Numbered from the stretch's first letter, positions 21,481 through 33,799 are shown. The stretch is DNA of 64,000 bases from Haemaphysalis longicornis (GCA_013339765.2 CM023449.1:106494417-106558416), one strand, 5' to 3'. The notes: generated from the letters alone by a model not told the origin. A program made the numbers and translations.

Positions 21481-22483
21481 TTCTACCCATAGCACTGAGC
21501 TCTCGCGAGGTAGGGAACTAAAATCGAAAGATCAAACACTGCAGGCCTGCTATTACCGAACAGGAGGGCACGAGACAAGACACAATCCGTGCGCTAATTC
21601 CAAATTGTAGGTGACTTGCTTTAGAAAGAATGCCGATTAGGGTCAGATGGCGAATTAATGCATCTAGTAGTTTCGAAAGTGTTCCGAGCATAAGTAAGGG
21701 ATGAACATGTAAACAGGATGAGGAGCCACCAAGATATGAATCATACACTTGGGAAAATTTACAAGCGTTCTTTTGGCGCAATATAGAACGTGACAGCACG
21801 TGTTTAGTAAAGTCCTGCCACGTTTTGAAGCAAGCTTTTAACAAATGCCCCAATAGCAATCGGCAACATGGGCTCTGCTACCATTGCAGGGAGCGATTAC
21901 AGCAGCTGTTCAATGGCAATAGGTAATGAAGCTCGAGAGATGTTCTATAGGTAACCATCCAAGTGCAGCCGGCGTGACAATGGGGGAGAATTCCGAGTGA
22001 AAAGAACACTAGTATACGAAAAGGGGAAATATGGGGCTAAACAGTGGTTAAAGTGAGAAAAGATTGTTGTAGAGAACATGAAAATAAAATAACCTACAGG
22101 CACGCATTTGCTGACGTGGCTGATTCTATAACCTGTAAAAATGCGTGCCATAACTTTTAAGGTTTTATGTGGTGTTCGACATGTTGCATGCACTGTAAAT
22201 ATTTTGTTGAGTTGCATTCTTTAAACGCTTGAGACCTGTGAGCCCTTGCGAGCTTCTGAACGGTACATTGAATTTTGGTTTTGAACTGTATACGTTGTAG
22301 CCTACTAGAGCTTTGTGTTATGACAGTTAGTTCAAGGAGAGACCATGCGCAGAGTGCTGGATTCTTTAGGGTCAACAAAGTGGACAATATTTGTGGAGTG
22401 TGAGTGCCATTTCGAGGGCAAAAGACTTGAAAGGGGCGTTATAATATGATGAGCAACCTCCCAAAGTGGAAGTGCCAACAAAC
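21481..22483. other. Unassigned region
   Basis: No family was recognised. It may hold the 3' UTR of the minus-strand I-clade element Z or decayed Gypsy pol, but no motif supports either choice. Minus-strand open frames of 76-113 codons have no known domain. Confidence 0.4.
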
Positions 22484-22502
22484 GAGAGAGAGAGAGAGAG
22501 AG
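22484..22502. repeat. GA dinucleotide microsatellite
   Basis: About nine tandem GA units, without interruption. Confidence 0.9.
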
Positions 22503-22504
22503 CC

Positions 22505-23773
22505 TTAGTTCCAAGTGGAAGACGTTAGGTGAAGTGGGGAAAGTGGGAGTAGAAGTTGGGGTGTAAGTAGAGCGGAATTTCCTGAAACTGGGCAGATGAG
22601 ACAGAAGCTGGTGGGCTTTTTGAAATGGTGGGAGAAACCGCGTGGGGTTAGGCGACCAGGCTCACGGCTATACACTGTCCGAGCTACACCCCTTTCTAGA
22701 GAGTACTGCGCCAGTAAAGTCAGCGTGGAGGGTTCCAGTGCACGAGTGGCGAATGCGAGGAGCACACATTGGGAGGAGGGTTGAAGGTTCTGAAACCCGT
22801 AAATTTTCTACAGGGCCAGATTAGGTGCCGGAGATTTGTTAGCGTGAGGGAGGTACAGAAGGGACATCGAGGTGACAAGGATGGGGTGCATCGTTTACAG
22901 AATATCACTGAGGCTGAGCTTGGTTTGGCAAAATATTTGTTTCTGAAAATGTCGGCTTGTCTCGGGAGTGGGGCAGAGCGGAGTAAAGCCGGTTGCACTG
23001 AGGAAATCGAGGCGGTGTTTTTTTTTCGTACCATACAAGCTCTATGGCTGGCGGTAACGACTTAGGATGTGGAATACCCAACTTGAGTAGCAGCCGGGGC
23101 CAGAGATTTACACTCCCTGCAGCAAAGCGGACTGCCTGTTCCCCCGGTGATACCTCCGCGAGTTCCGGCGATCAGTAGGTGCGACGATGGATGCTGCAAG
23201 ATATTAGGATGGAGATCTGATGAGGAATTTGCTGGCGATGGTAATGGTCGAAGGTTAGACTTTTTAGGATCTTTAGTGTTCCGAATGAGTTCGTGAGGAT
23301 GCGTATCTGGGAACGGACGAAGAAGCAAAAGCCGAACATGAGGAAGTATGGTGCCTTCAAGTATGGTGCCGAGTTTTGTTTCCGGCATGGTACGATATGA
23401 GATATTAATCGTTTGCTTGCCTTGGATGGAGGGGAGCTCAGGTGATGCCCCGGCGGAGCCAATTAGTGGATGAGCTATGGTTAGGAGGGTGTAAATATGG
23501 ATTTAAAATGGGCGTTTACTCTACCCGTGGGTATTGATGCGGGCAGCGCTGACGCGGCCAGCGTTACACGGGGCGCCATGGGTGCCCGTACAGTTTGTGG
23601 CAGACGTGCGGTTTCAGGGAGGCAGAGGCGGTGGGATGTGGAATGGTTCTAGTGGCTTGCGATTGTCCCGGGCTATATTGGATACAGTTTCATGAGTAAT
23701 GAGCATTTCTGAAGGAAGTGATGCACTTGCTCTTGAATGATATTATCCAAAGTGCGTGGGGGATGGGAACGTA
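22505..23773 (-). pseudogene. I-clade element Z, 3' part: RNase H region and C-terminal finger
   Basis: Read on the minus strand, the segment next to CR1-A starts with 'TLDNIIQEQVHHFLQ', equivalent to the linker between RT thumb and RNase H in tick I-like proteins (from memory). A decayed RNase H region follows. Near 22850-22900 is a CCHC-like unit, 'CPFC' then 'HLIWPC', and near 22760-22800 'FNPPP', matching the C-terminal H.....C...NPSP tail of that group. Many stops are present. The protein N-terminal to this is found at 51190-53530, on the other side of CR1-A. Confidence 0.65.
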
Positions 23774-24160
23774 GTGGGCACGGGAACGGAGCGGCGGCCG
23801 CTATAGTTTAATTGAACCACTTTTTGCTGTTCGTTCAGTTATCACCAATCATCAGCATGAGTTACCCTGTCTGCGCAGAGGAACCTGCCCCCGGCACATC
23901 AAACGTGATATGTCCTGTCCTGCCTCAACAGACCCCTTGTTCCCGCAACCCTTCAAGCTGTCCCTAAGCGAACGCGATCGACATCGTCAGGTCATCCTGG
24001 ACACTACAAATACCGCCAGCTATGCACCATGCACCTCAGCGGCACGGGAATGGAGCGTCGGCCGCAATGGTTTCATCAAACCACTTCTTGCGTTTCGTTC
24101 AACATGGTCCCTTCTAGAATTATAAGTCAAAGAGAACTAGTAACTATTTTGTCTGCTGCT
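23774..24160 (+). promoter_or_regulatory. CR1-A 5' UTR with repeated monomer, putative internal promoter
   Basis: A segment of about 62 bp beginning 'GGCACGGGAACGGAGCGGCG' at 23777 recurs, diverged, at 24041 (period 264 bp), ending in both cases in a GTTCGTTCA-like word. CR1-B has a related arrangement (period 276 bp). Tandem 5' monomers act as promoters in some other LINEs; that role here is inference. Confidence 0.6.
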
Positions 24161-24176
24161 GTTCCCATCCTCAAGA

Positions 24177-25020
24177 GTGTTGCTTGTTACATGGAGAGAT
24201 TGTGTTCTTGCATTGCAACCAATTCTCCTTTGCGGGGACATTGAACAAAACCCAGGCCCCAATCGCGATGCGCTAGACATCATCAAAAATCTCATGATGC
24301 ACTTAGATGAGCGTCATGACAGCTTACCGAAAACTAATAACGAACTAATGAAAATCAGTTACTACTTGACTCCAATGTAACAGATCTAACCACTCGTCCA
24401 ACTGTGCTAAAACAAAAAGGTATTGGCTCAAAGGCTTTCCAGACGATCCACGCACGCAAGTCCTTTTAACAGCTGCAGTGCGAAACGAAAGTTCCGCACT
24501 CAGCTGGCGTCTAGATGACTTTGAGGATCGTTCCTATCGGGACAATCTCATTTTTTATGGTCGGTCGGATTCTGCCTCATAAACTTGTGCTGAGCCTGAG
24601 CTTAAAATTCGAGAACTCGTGTCTGCGTCTCCAAAATTTGAACTGTCTGACGAGGCTACCTCCCGCGCTCACAGCATTCGAACGTACGTATGTAGGCCCG
24701 TAATTGTTCATTTCAGTTCTTTGAAAACAACAGAGAAGGTCTTTTCAAATTAATACTTGTTTCGCGGCACACCTGTGTCAATTAGCGAAGACTTCTGCAG
24801 GGCCACTCGAAACATTCACAAAAAGCTTCTAAACATCGCAAAAACCACCGGACAGCCCTAATACCTAAAGTACAACAAGATTCTTATTAACAAAAAAGCT
24901 TACGTTTATTTCCCGGTCACTGATCGCGTAACTGAGGTTGGTGCAATCTACGATAACCCGTGAACGTTTCCCAGGTGAACAGTGCACATACTTCAGGAAC
25001 GACCGCAGCTCTTTCTTCAT
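24177..25020 (+). pseudogene. CR1-A N-terminal ORF with 2A-like motif
   Basis: The first open segment (24177-24380) runs from a hydrophobic start into GDIEQNPGP (24234-24260), a perfect DxExNPGP 2A-like motif; in other non-LTR elements and viruses such motifs cause ribosome skipping between the Gly and the last Pro. A short region around 'DIIKNLMMHLDERHDSL' follows, then broken remnants of the RNA-binding first-ORF domain at about 24400-25000, recognisable as 'LDDFEDRSYRDNLIFYG' in another frame (RRNNLVFHG-like) and 'ISEDFC' near 24780. At least five frame breaks occur. Confidence 0.7.
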
Positions 25021-25069
25021 CGTAGCTTAACAGGCCTTTTCAATCTCGGGGATTTTATTTTACTTTGTA

Positions 25070-25742
25070 ACACTAGAAGCGTAAATAACAAGCGCAACGC
25101 TCTCTCTGCTCTATAGATACATGTGAGGCGGACATCGCTGTCTTAACCGAAACTTGGCTATCCGAAAAAATAGAAAATCACGAGATATTTACATGTAAAA
25201 AAAGTTTGTATTCTACCGCTGTGACCGGGGTACGAGGTCTAGGGGTGGCGTACTAATTGCTGCTAATGAGTGCCCTAGGTCATTCAGTGTGCTTGTTGTT
25301 TCCACGCTTGAGCTTGTTGCCGTCTGTGTTCGTATAAACCACAAAGGTGTTCTTGTTTGTGGATGCTATTGTCCCGCAAATCTCACCCCGGCTTTACAAA
25401 CGAATTTTACGATGTTTTAATGAAGTTGCGGCTGCCCCTTTACTACTTCTTGGTGATTTCAATTTCTCTAATGTGTCTTTGTCCCCTTGTTTTCAAACAA
25501 TATCACGAGCCGCGCCCGTGAGCACGTCCTTTCTTAACGTGTCTTTAGATTTCAACCTTATTCGGCTGGGTAATACACAGACACGCACTACGTTAGCTTC
25601 TTTCACTGTTTTAGATCATTTACTAACCACGCATTCTGAGCTAATTAAATCCCTTTCGGTTATACCAGGCGTCAGCGACCATTTCGCTGTTTACTTTAAC
25701 ATGACAAAAAAGTCGACAAAAATGAAAGCACGAAATGCCTAA
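25070..25742 (+). pseudogene. CR1-A endonuclease, decayed
   Basis: Remnants of an apurinic-type endonuclease: 'CNTRSVNNKRNAL' around 25070, 'LTETWLSE' near 25147, 'RGGVLIAANE' near 25235, then an open frame (25347-25742) with 'LLLGDFNFSNVSLS', 'TVLDHLLT' and 'PGVSDHFAVYF', which carry the usual GDFN and SDH catalytic neighbourhoods. Frame breaks near 25100, 25180 and 25340 make it inactive. Confidence 0.75.
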
Positions 25743-27153
25743 AGACTACAAAAGAGGTTACATGTATAAATTATTAGTGAGCTTCAGGGTTTCCTGAGCG
25801 ATTACTTTTCACATTTTGTGGAAAAGTTTGTCCAAGAACACAAACGTTTTTAAATGGAAGGTACTATAGCTAAGTAACCGTTACATCCCGCTCCGCAGAA
25901 TTAGGCAAAATACAAAATCACCCTGGAACACGCCCACGCTGAAACGACAACTGAATAGAAAAAAACGGATCTTTTGACGAACAAAACAAAAAACAGCGCT
26001 GAAAGATAGTCTGCTTATGTTCATGTAGATGACGAATACGCACCCGCACTATCTTCCCCAAAGAAAAATTACTATCAAGAAACCCTTCCTTCAATCCTTG
26101 CCACTCATCCGCGAAAATTTTGCCCACCATCATCATCAGCAGAAATAAAAAAAACGACGCTAGAGCTAACCCAAGGTAATACATGTGTACCCAACGAAAA
26201 GTTTTGTGCCATTTTAAGTTCTGTGTTCTCATCTTCGTTTGTTAAAACAGCAGCCCTTGCTTTTCCTGATACCCCAGCCGCGATTTTTTCCCATCGGAAC
26301 TTATCAAATTTGACTGTGTCCGCAAACAAAGATTAATCGAAAGGATAAAATTATCCACATCTCCGGGTGTAGACGGCATTTTCGCAAAGTTTTTTATATC
26401 ATATCTCTGTATCTTCATCTGTTATTCTATGTAAGCTTTTTACGCAGTCCATGGATACTCATTGCCTCCCACGCGACTGGAAAGTGGGAATGGTAGTTCC
26501 TCTTCCGAAATCAGGTAACACTCATTACCCTAACTACAGGCCCATATCATTGACCACTCTAGCATGTGGGATCATGGAACACGTCATGTATTCCCACGTC
26601 GTCACTTTTCTAGAAGATAACTGCTTTTTGAGCCATCATCAGCATGGATTCGTCAAAAACTATTCATGTGAAACCTAGCTTCTGGGTTTCAACACTTTGC
26701 GAAAGTATTTGACACCGTACGCCATAAATTACTTCTGTTGAAATTAAGTAAAGTTAATCTCGATACAGACATTATAAAATGGATCGAATGCTTCTCACAG
26801 ATCGCTCCCAATTTTTAAATGCTAATGAATGCAACTCTCCTTCCTGAACCGTATCATCTGGCGTCCCGCAAGGATCCGCTCTTGGGCCGTTACTGTTCCT
26901 AATCTACATTATTGACTTACCTAATAACATTTCTTCTGACATAAAACTGTTTGCTGATGATTGTGTGATCTACCGTAAAGTTAAACACACTGCTGACCAA
27001 CACACTCTGCAGGTTCACCTTGATAAGGTTTCTTGTTTGTGCAATTCTTGCCTAATAAACCTTAACACTTTTAAATGCAAGAATATCACAGTTTCACGTA
27101 AAACCTTCCATATTTCTTCTGACTACCTAATGAATAATTGTCAGCCTTCGTGA
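25743..27153 (+). pseudogene. CR1-A reverse transcriptase, palm region, decayed
   Basis: After a CR1-type linker (for example 'PWNTPTLKRQLNRKKRIF', 25920-25975) the RT begins near 26350 ('STSPGVDGIFAKFF'). It continues with 'RDWKVGMVVPLPKSGNTHYP' and 'NYRPISLTTLACGIMEHVMY' (26460-26590), 'SHHQHGFVKNYSCET' (26630-26678), a broken palm A region (26690-26770), 'SGVPQGSALGPLLF' (26855-26900) and the catalytic block 'LFADDCVIYR' (26947-26976). It stops at 27153, where another insertion begins. At least four frame breaks or stops are present. Confidence 0.78.
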
Positions 27154-27778
27154 ACTTTAAATAGGACCGAGAAATATTTTTATCAATACACACTTATACT
27201 GATTCGCAATATAGTCTCAGGCACTCTGCATTAAAAAAAATTCAGACTAGGACAGGGTACGGCATGCAACTGCTTCAATGGCAGATACCAATTTTTTTAA
27301 ATATGTATTCTTTTCTACTTGGTGTGATGCAAAGCTGCTGTTCTCTGTTAGCCTTCCAGAAAAAAGTTAAACGGCTTCTACTCGAGCAATAATGTCATGT
27401 TCTTTCGCCTCCTCTTTTGTGGCTCTGTTATTGTGTGCGTGTGTTTTATATAATAATGCTTTTGTGTTGCAATCACTGTAAAAAAACTATTTTTTGGTAT
27501 GTAACAAGGGGTATTTGATTACGCATATTTATGCTTACAAATTTGGACGAAAGACTCCAGAAATGGATACAAACTGTGTATGGTTAGATTTATAGTGTTA
27601 TATAGTTTTACATAGAATTCTATAAGGTTGGAATTACAATTTCGAAGCCATTTGCGTTTTGCAACAAACTGCTGTTTGTGTGTTTGGGCTGCCTGGGGCT
27701 AGGGGCCTAGTCAGGCGGCTTTAAATGTTGCCTTTTGTCATAGTCCCAGGGCAATCTTCTTTTGTTGCCGAAATAAAC
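27154..27778 (+). mobile_element. Probable 3' end of another CR1-like copy, inserted in CR1-A
   Basis: This block interrupts the CR1-A RT between 'SSDYLMNNCQ' (27153) and 'VTTYKYLDVTISD' (33826). It has no coding potential apart from a possible C-terminal relic near 27355-27390. It ends in a G-rich 'gggctgcctggggctagggg' stretch and 'gccgaaataaac', like CR1 3' UTRs of ticks (from memory). Element V inserted into its A/C-rich tail (27775-27778 and 33800-33803), so its last bases are at about 33804-33812. Confidence 0.5.
27775..27778 (+). repeat. Target-site duplication, left copy, of Gypsy V
   Basis: AAAC before the 5' LTR matches AAAC at 33800-33803 after the 3' LTR. Confidence 0.8.
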
Positions 27779-28023
27779 TGTGGTAATCCGGCAATAGTGG
27801 CGGTGGACAATCCCGCACGATGGACATGTTCCGGCGGAGTATGAGGATGTGGCGCGAGATGAGATGGGAGAGAACATGGCGGACTCGGCTGGGCTACGTG
27901 TGTGCAGCCGGATCGGCTGAGCAGTGGACCTTGGCGGAGCGGGACTCCAAGTAAAGGTGTGATCGAGGGGGCTCAGTGTCTTTCTGGGGAACCGCGTCCG
28001 GGTGCAAGAACCCCGGTACCACA
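27779..28023 (+). repeat. Gypsy V 5' LTR
   Basis: 245 bp, starts TGTGGTAATCCGG and ends GGTACCACA. It aligns without gaps to 33555-33799. Confidence 0.92.
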
Positions 28024-28194
28024 TTTGGCGCCCTGAACGTGGGGCCGGCCGTGGTTCCTGGGAAGGGCATTGTGGTCTTCTTCCTTGTTTTGGTGTTCCG
28101 CGGTGGGCATTTTGCGTGGCGAATTACGTTGGCGTTTTTGAGTGGCTCTCGGGATTTTTCGGTAGCCCTCCTCGTGATTTGAGGCGCCTTTGTA

Positions 28195-31100
28195 GTGGCT
28201 TCTGTTGTTTATAACCATTTTTTCTTCCCGTGTTCGGTTCGCGGCGCGCGAGAACATTTCTTCCCAGGGACATGTCCTGGCCGTGGAGCTTCTACCCGTC
28301 GGCACCCCTTGGTTGCTCCGCGTGAGCCCGCAGGGGATGCGGACGCCACTGGGCTCGTCGGCGTGCTCCGCCCGATCATGGACCTCTGCGAGAACCTCAC
28401 GAACTGGCTGGCGGGTCTCGGGCTAGAAGGCGGTGGGTGCGAGCTTGGGCCATCGTTCCAGCCAAGCATTGCAGTGCCACGGTTCACGGGCTACGATGAC
28501 CCCAAGACCGTGGCGGACTTCCTGAGCGATCTCAGTGTTTACAAGACGGCGTCGGGTGCTTCGGACGAGTTCGTGTTGACCCGTGCCCTGCCGGTTGCCC
28601 TGGAGGCATCGGCTGGTCGTTGGTGGCGCCTCCAGACCCCGTTCGCGTCCTGCGCTGACTTCGAGGCACGCTTCCGCGAGGAGTTCTTGCCTCCCGACTA
28701 CGACTACCGCATCCGCCGTGAGTTAGAGACACGTACGCAGCACCCGCGCGAAGGCTTGCTCGAATACATTTGAGCTATCCAGGAGCTCTTCAAGCGAGCT
28801 ATCCCGGGTGCGTCTGACGCGGAAATGGTAAAGCACGTCTTGCGGTGTTGCCATCCGCGCTTCCGACCTTTCCTGTACGGTCGTGATTACTCCAGTTTGG
28901 AGGAGATGGCGCGATCAGCTCGAGCAATCGAGGACGCTCTGATATCAGAGCTGAGTTATAAACCCCCTCCGCCAGTAGGGGAGGCACTTGAGCCAGCTTG
29001 CGCATGGAGAGACACCTATGAGACTTCGCCATAGCGAAGTCCACAGCCGCGTACGGCAGCGGCGGGCTTGAATTCCCCCCGCGCACGAGGTCCTTCTGCC
29101 CTTGGCGACAGGCAGTTGGAGCGCGGAAGACCACTAGATGGTGCAGCCCACGGCGGGAACTCCCCGCAGCGGTTAGAGCCAGGGTTCCTGCGTTGGGAAA
29201 ACAGGCCCTCTTTACTGGCAGGCTCTCCGCTCCCCGACCCGAGTCTCTCCCTTGGGGGTCGGCAACGAAATCCTCTGAACTCCAGAGGTCCTTCTCGTCC
29301 GGTCGTCGAGACGGGAGGGTCGCGGGGCTACGCGCCCAATGAAAATCAAGCTGGCGGCTGTTACCAATGTGGACAGCCAGGACACATCCGTCGTGAGTGT
29401 CCGCGTGTGATGGCTGGTCGCCTAAATACAAATAGCCATCGAGATGAAGGAATGCAGCCCGAGGCAATAATGGTGACTAACCCATCACTGAGTGGCCCAG
29501 AATTGGCTGGTGGCGAGGACTGGTTCCTATTACCCACTGCTTGCCGTGTTGAAGCACGCACACAGCCCATAGTACCACATCTTTCTGTTCACGTCCTTGG
29601 AACAGATGTTTCTGCATTGGTTGATACCGGCGGCAGTTTGTCGCTCATTGGTGATACTGTCTTTGAACTTTGCCGAGCACGTGGTGTTAAGTTGCGCCAA
29701 TGCAGCACCCGGTTGGAAGTGGCCAATGGTGCTGTGGTTGAAGCGCGTGGGGCTGTGCGTTTGCACATTTCTTACGCTAGCAGAAGGTGTCGGCAGCGCT
29801 TTATGTACTGCCCTGGTTTGGCAGTACCCATGATTTTTGGCCGGGATTTCATTATCCGCGAGGGCCTACTGCTTGACTTGGCGGGAGGTGGTTACAGATT
29901 GGGCAATGACGCAGAATTAATACCTTTTCTGGCGTCAACGCATATCTGTACCGTGCCAAGGTCAGCCGTAGTCGCAACGAAATCCGTCTTGCCTGAGCGA
30001 ATCAGGAAGTTGCTTGAGGATTGTCCTTGCAGTGACTATGAGAGGGAGCAGCTCGCCTATGTGCTGGAGCCGTTTGCTGAAATGTTCACGGAGGCCCCTG
30101 GGCGGACAACAGTCCTTCAACATCGCATTGACACGGGAGACGCCCCTCCTTGGAGCTGCAATCCACGGCCGCTCAGCATCCAGAAGAAGGCGAAACTGGA
30201 TGTCGCCCTTGACGAGATGCTGAACACAGGGGTTGTGCGGCCGTCGCAGAGTGCCCACGCATCTCCAGTCGTGTTGGCGCCAAAAAAGGACGGCAGTGTG
30301 CGTCTCTGCGTGGACTACCGTCGTCTCAACGACTTAACTGTAAGAGACGCATATCCTTTTCCTGCCGTAGAATCCATCATTTCCTCGCTTGGTGGTGCCC
30401 GCGTGTTTACCACTCTGGATTGCTCACGCGGCTTTTTGGAAATTGAAATGCACCCTGATGATATTCCCGAAACAGCTTTCACACGCTACAGGGGTCTTTT
30501 CGAGTTTGTGCGCATGCCGTTTGGGCTGAAGAACTCCCCGAGCTCATTTCAAAGATTAATGGACATCGTCCTTGACGATGTACGTTATAAGTACGCGATG
30601 GCCTATATGGATGACGTCGTCGTCTTTTCGCGCACCTTTGCGGGGCATCTCGTGCATCTCAGAGATGTGCTTGACCGCATGAAACGCACCGGTCTCACCA
30701 TCAATCCTAAAAAGGTCCAACTCGCGACAAGCAAAGTTGACTTGCTCGGGTTTGTCGTGGACAAGGGAGAGCTTCGTCCTAACGATGCCAAACTGAAAGC
30801 AATTACAGAGTATCCGTGCCCGCGTGACGTTAAGAGCTTGCAGCGTTTCTTGGGCATGATAGCCTTTTACCGCAGCTTCATCCCTCATTGTGCGGAGCTA
30901 TCACGTCGGCTAAACCAGCTACTACGGAAAGGCGTGAAATGGCAATGGGAAGAGGCTGAACAGCAAGCTTTTGAAGCACTGTCTCGCGCAATCGCAGCAA
31001 CAGCGGCGTTAAGGATACCGGACCTTAACAAACAATTTGTCTTGCAGACCGATGCTAGCGACTATGGACTGGGCGCAGTGCTGATGCAGGAGTTTGAGGG

Positions 31101-31581
31101 CGTTCTCCGTCCGGTCGCATTTGCTAGCCATACGCTCACTCCGGCTGAGCGCAATTACATGGTCACAGAACGTGAGTGTCTAGCAATAGTGTTTGCACTA
31201 AAGAAATTTGACATGTATCTTGACGGTGCCTCTTTCACCATTCAGACAGACCACATGGCATTAACATGGCTGCAGCGTTTGCAGAACCCTGCTGGTCGTC
31301 TTGCGCGCTGGGTGCTTGCGCTTCAGCGCTATCATTTTAATATCCAGCACAGGAAGGGTTCGCAGAACCAAGTCGCTGACGCGCTATGGCGCGCGCCCCT
31401 GCCGCCATCCTCGGACGCGGAAACGCCGGCGCTGGTGGCTGCAGTGGATGCTGACGCACGCTGGGGTACGCTGGTGAGCAGGGCAGATCTTCTCGCGGCG
31501 CAACGTGCCGACGGACTCTGCCGTAAGATCATTCAGCACGTCGGGGCACAGGGCCCCAGCTCCCACCAGCAACAGCGGTGA
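28195..31581 (+). pseudogene. Gypsy V gag-pol: capsid, knuckle, protease, RT, RNase H; nonsense-broken
   Basis: One continuous frame with only two internal stops: TGA at 28771-28773 (an expected Arg, CGA to TGA) and TAG at 29032-29034. Capsid-like sequence lies at 28470-29030 ('FTGYDDPKTVADFL', 'FREEFLPPDY', 'RCCHPRFRPFLYGRDY'). A CCHC knuckle CYQCGQPGHIRREC is at 29359-29400. The protease active site VDTGGS is at about 29620-29637. RT has the catalytic tetrad YMDD at 30604-30615, after 'FGLKNSPSSFQRLMD'. RNase H has QTDASDYGLGAVL near 31045 and TDHMAL near 31247. The 29068-31581 part alone is open for 837 codons. The frame then shifts before integrase. Confidence 0.92.
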
Positions 31582-32689
31582 GTCTGATACATATGTGTTG
31601 GCGGAAGACGGTCTCCTGCTACGGTATATCCCGCAGGACGATGACGAAGCTAATTCCGCACTCCGCGCTGTTGTACCGCGTAAGCTTCGAAGGGCTTTCA
31701 TCCGTTACTTTCATGATTCAGCTCTGGCTGGACACAGCTCTGGCAGCAAAACTTATGAGAAGTTATGTCGGACTGTCACGTGGCCGGGAATGAGGCAGGA
31801 TGTGCTGCGGTACGCCAGGAGCTGTCACGTGTGTCAGACAGCGAAACCCCGAGTCGGTTGGCCGCCCGGATTGATGCAGTCTGTTGAGAGTAAGAGCCCC
31901 TGGCACATCGTTGCTTGCGATATCATGGGCCCTTACCCCTGCAGCCCGTGTGGGAATTGTTATTTGTTTGTGGTGACGGACCATTTCACGAAGTGGGTAG
32001 AGCTGTTCCCGCTACGTACCGTCAATACACCGAATGTATGGAGGTGCCTAATGAAAGTGTTTTCGCGCTTTGGGTTCCCCGCACAGCTCATAACGGATAA
32101 TGCTACGTATTTTACGAGCAAATTGTTGGAGGCCAACTGCCCTGGTAGTCGTGAAACACAATCGTACGACCACCTATCACCCTCAGCAAACATAACTGAG
32201 CGGGTGAATCGCAATCTCAAGGCGATGCTAATTGCTCATACGGATCAACACAAGGATTGGGATGCTAAGCTGCCTGAGATTGCATTTGCCACTCGCACCA
32301 CGGTGAATCGCTCAACCGGGTTTACGCCGACTTATTTGAACTACGGTCGGGAAATGCCATTTCCTCTTGACAGGACACTTCCAGAAACGGAGGCGGGTTC
32401 TGGTCTGTCGCCCCATGCTGTGGCCGTCAGCCAGCGCCTGCGCGACGCGATACAGGCTGCCCGGGAGCAGCTTGACGTTGCTCGTCTCCAGCAGGCGGAG
32501 CAGTACAACCGGTGTCGTCGAGATGTTCAGTTTGCGGTTGGCGACATGGTTCTCCGACGCACTCATCCACTGAGCGATGCCTCACGCAAGTTTGCCGCGT
32601 CGCTAGCCCCTAAATGGGAGGGCCCTTTTACCGTAAGCGAGAAGCTGTCTTCCATAACGTATCTTCTACGCCACAGCAGTACAGGTTAA
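31560..32689 (+). pseudogene. Gypsy V integrase, frameshifted
   Basis: Integrase joins the element DNA into the host genome. The HHCC zinc domain is visible (H...H, then CHVCQTAK near 31827-31850). The catalytic triad neighbourhoods are ACDIMGPYP (near 31915), LITDNATYFTS (near 32089) and ITERVNRNLK (near 32192). The pol frame changes near 31565, separating integrase from RNase H. Inside the core, two compensating frame changes scramble about 20 residues between the second Asp and the Glu (about 32135-32190). The C-terminal region with 'FAVGDMVLRRTHPL' and 'FAASLAPKWEGPFTV' follows, and the frame breaks again near 32685. Confidence 0.9.
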
Positions 32690-33554
32690 CATGCAGGCCC
32701 GGTTAATATAGCAGACCTTAAACAGTACCACGTGGACTGGTCTGCTTTTGGCCGCAACGCCTCTTGTTTCTCAATGGCGTCTGCGCACCCGTCATGTTAA
32801 CTTTCTATGGGATGTATCTAGAGTATCCTTTTTAGGCATTTTTTTTGTTTCGGATTACCTATTCTTGGTCCTGAATTTGATGACTGATCAGTACCACGTG
32901 ATGCGCTTCTTTGTTTTTTATTTTTCCCCCTGCTAGAATTGTGTTTCTTTCCGGGCGTTAATTTTTGCTTCTTTCGCGTCCAGAATCCATTTTGGCATTC
33001 GCTCCTGCTGCGCCCGCATTCACCGCCGACCCGTGTAGAGGACTTTCCCCACTGCCACATCCACATGTGCGCGGTGCATGACCCGGTGGCATCCTGAGTT
33101 GCTGACTCCCTGGCCTTGGGGCTACCTTCTTGGCTCCACGGCTCTTGCTCCGGGCCGTGCCTGCTCTCTACTCTCCACTGTGCTACCTTGGCGTGTGTGC
33201 TGTGGGTCTTGAACCGGACGTTTGGGTGGTGCTCTCTGTTCCACTCCGGCGCTGCGTACCTCCCGCCGGGAGGCCCTATCTGCTACCTCTGGTACTGTTG
33301 AACAGACCGTCATCGGTTCATGGGATTCCTCCAGTGGCGCCAGCGATCCAGCGGCGTCCATGGCTGTTCCTGGGCTGATTTGATTCTGTGGCTGCTGTCC
33401 CGGAGGATGTCCCGAGTTCCAAGATTGCTGTAGACATCTCTTTCGTGGACTGTGACGTCATCTTGGGGCTCCGATGCGGATGCTTCGAGTTACTCTTTAA
33501 CTGTCGGTTGGCTCGAGGACTGTGCGTCGGCCTTTTCTTCGGAGGGGGGGAGAG
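32690..33554 (+). other. Gypsy V integrase tail relic and 3' non-coding region
   Basis: About 40 more codons related to the integrase tail continue in another frame (to about 32810, 'VNIADLKQYHVDW'). The rest (32820-33540) is non-coding and ends in the polypurine tract GGAGGGGGGGAGAG before the 3' LTR. No envelope-like frame was seen. Confidence 0.7.
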
Positions 33555-33799
33555 TGTGGTAATCCGGCAATAGTGGTGGTGGACAATCCCGCGCGATGGA
33601 CATGTTCCGGCGGAGTATGAAGATGTGGCCCGAGATGAGAAGGGAGGGAACATGGCGGACTCGGCTGGGCTACGTGTGTGCAGCCGGATCGGCTGAGCAG
33701 TGGCCCTTGGCGGAGCGGGACTCCAAGTAAAGGTGGGATCGAGGGGGCTCAGTGTCTTTCTGGGGAACCGCGGCCGGGTGCAAGAACCCCGGTACCACA
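33555..33799 (+). repeat. Gypsy V 3' LTR
   Basis: 245 bp, same length as the 5' LTR. About nine substitutions by eye, no gaps. Confidence 0.92.

Larger units (their letters stand above)
27779..33799 (+). mobile_element. Complete Ty3/Gypsy element V with two LTRs
   Basis: A 6,021-bp element with 245-bp LTRs at each end (TGTGG...CCACA), a 4-bp target duplication AAAC, a primer-binding-site-like TGGCGCCCTGAACGTGGGG at 28026-28044 and a purine tract at 33541-33554 before the 3' LTR. It encodes gag, protease, RT, RNase H and integrase in Gypsy order. By eye the LTRs differ at 9 of 245 positions (about 3.7%). Two nonsense codons in gag and several frameshifts in integrase make it inactive. It sits in the 3' tail of a CR1-like fragment inside CR1-A. 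Confidence 0.92.

Noticed and set aside
32820..33540. Envelope-like third ORF in Gypsy V
   Set aside because: The frames are short, lack a signal peptide plus transmembrane layout, and the region looks like a 3' non-coding stretch before the purine tract.
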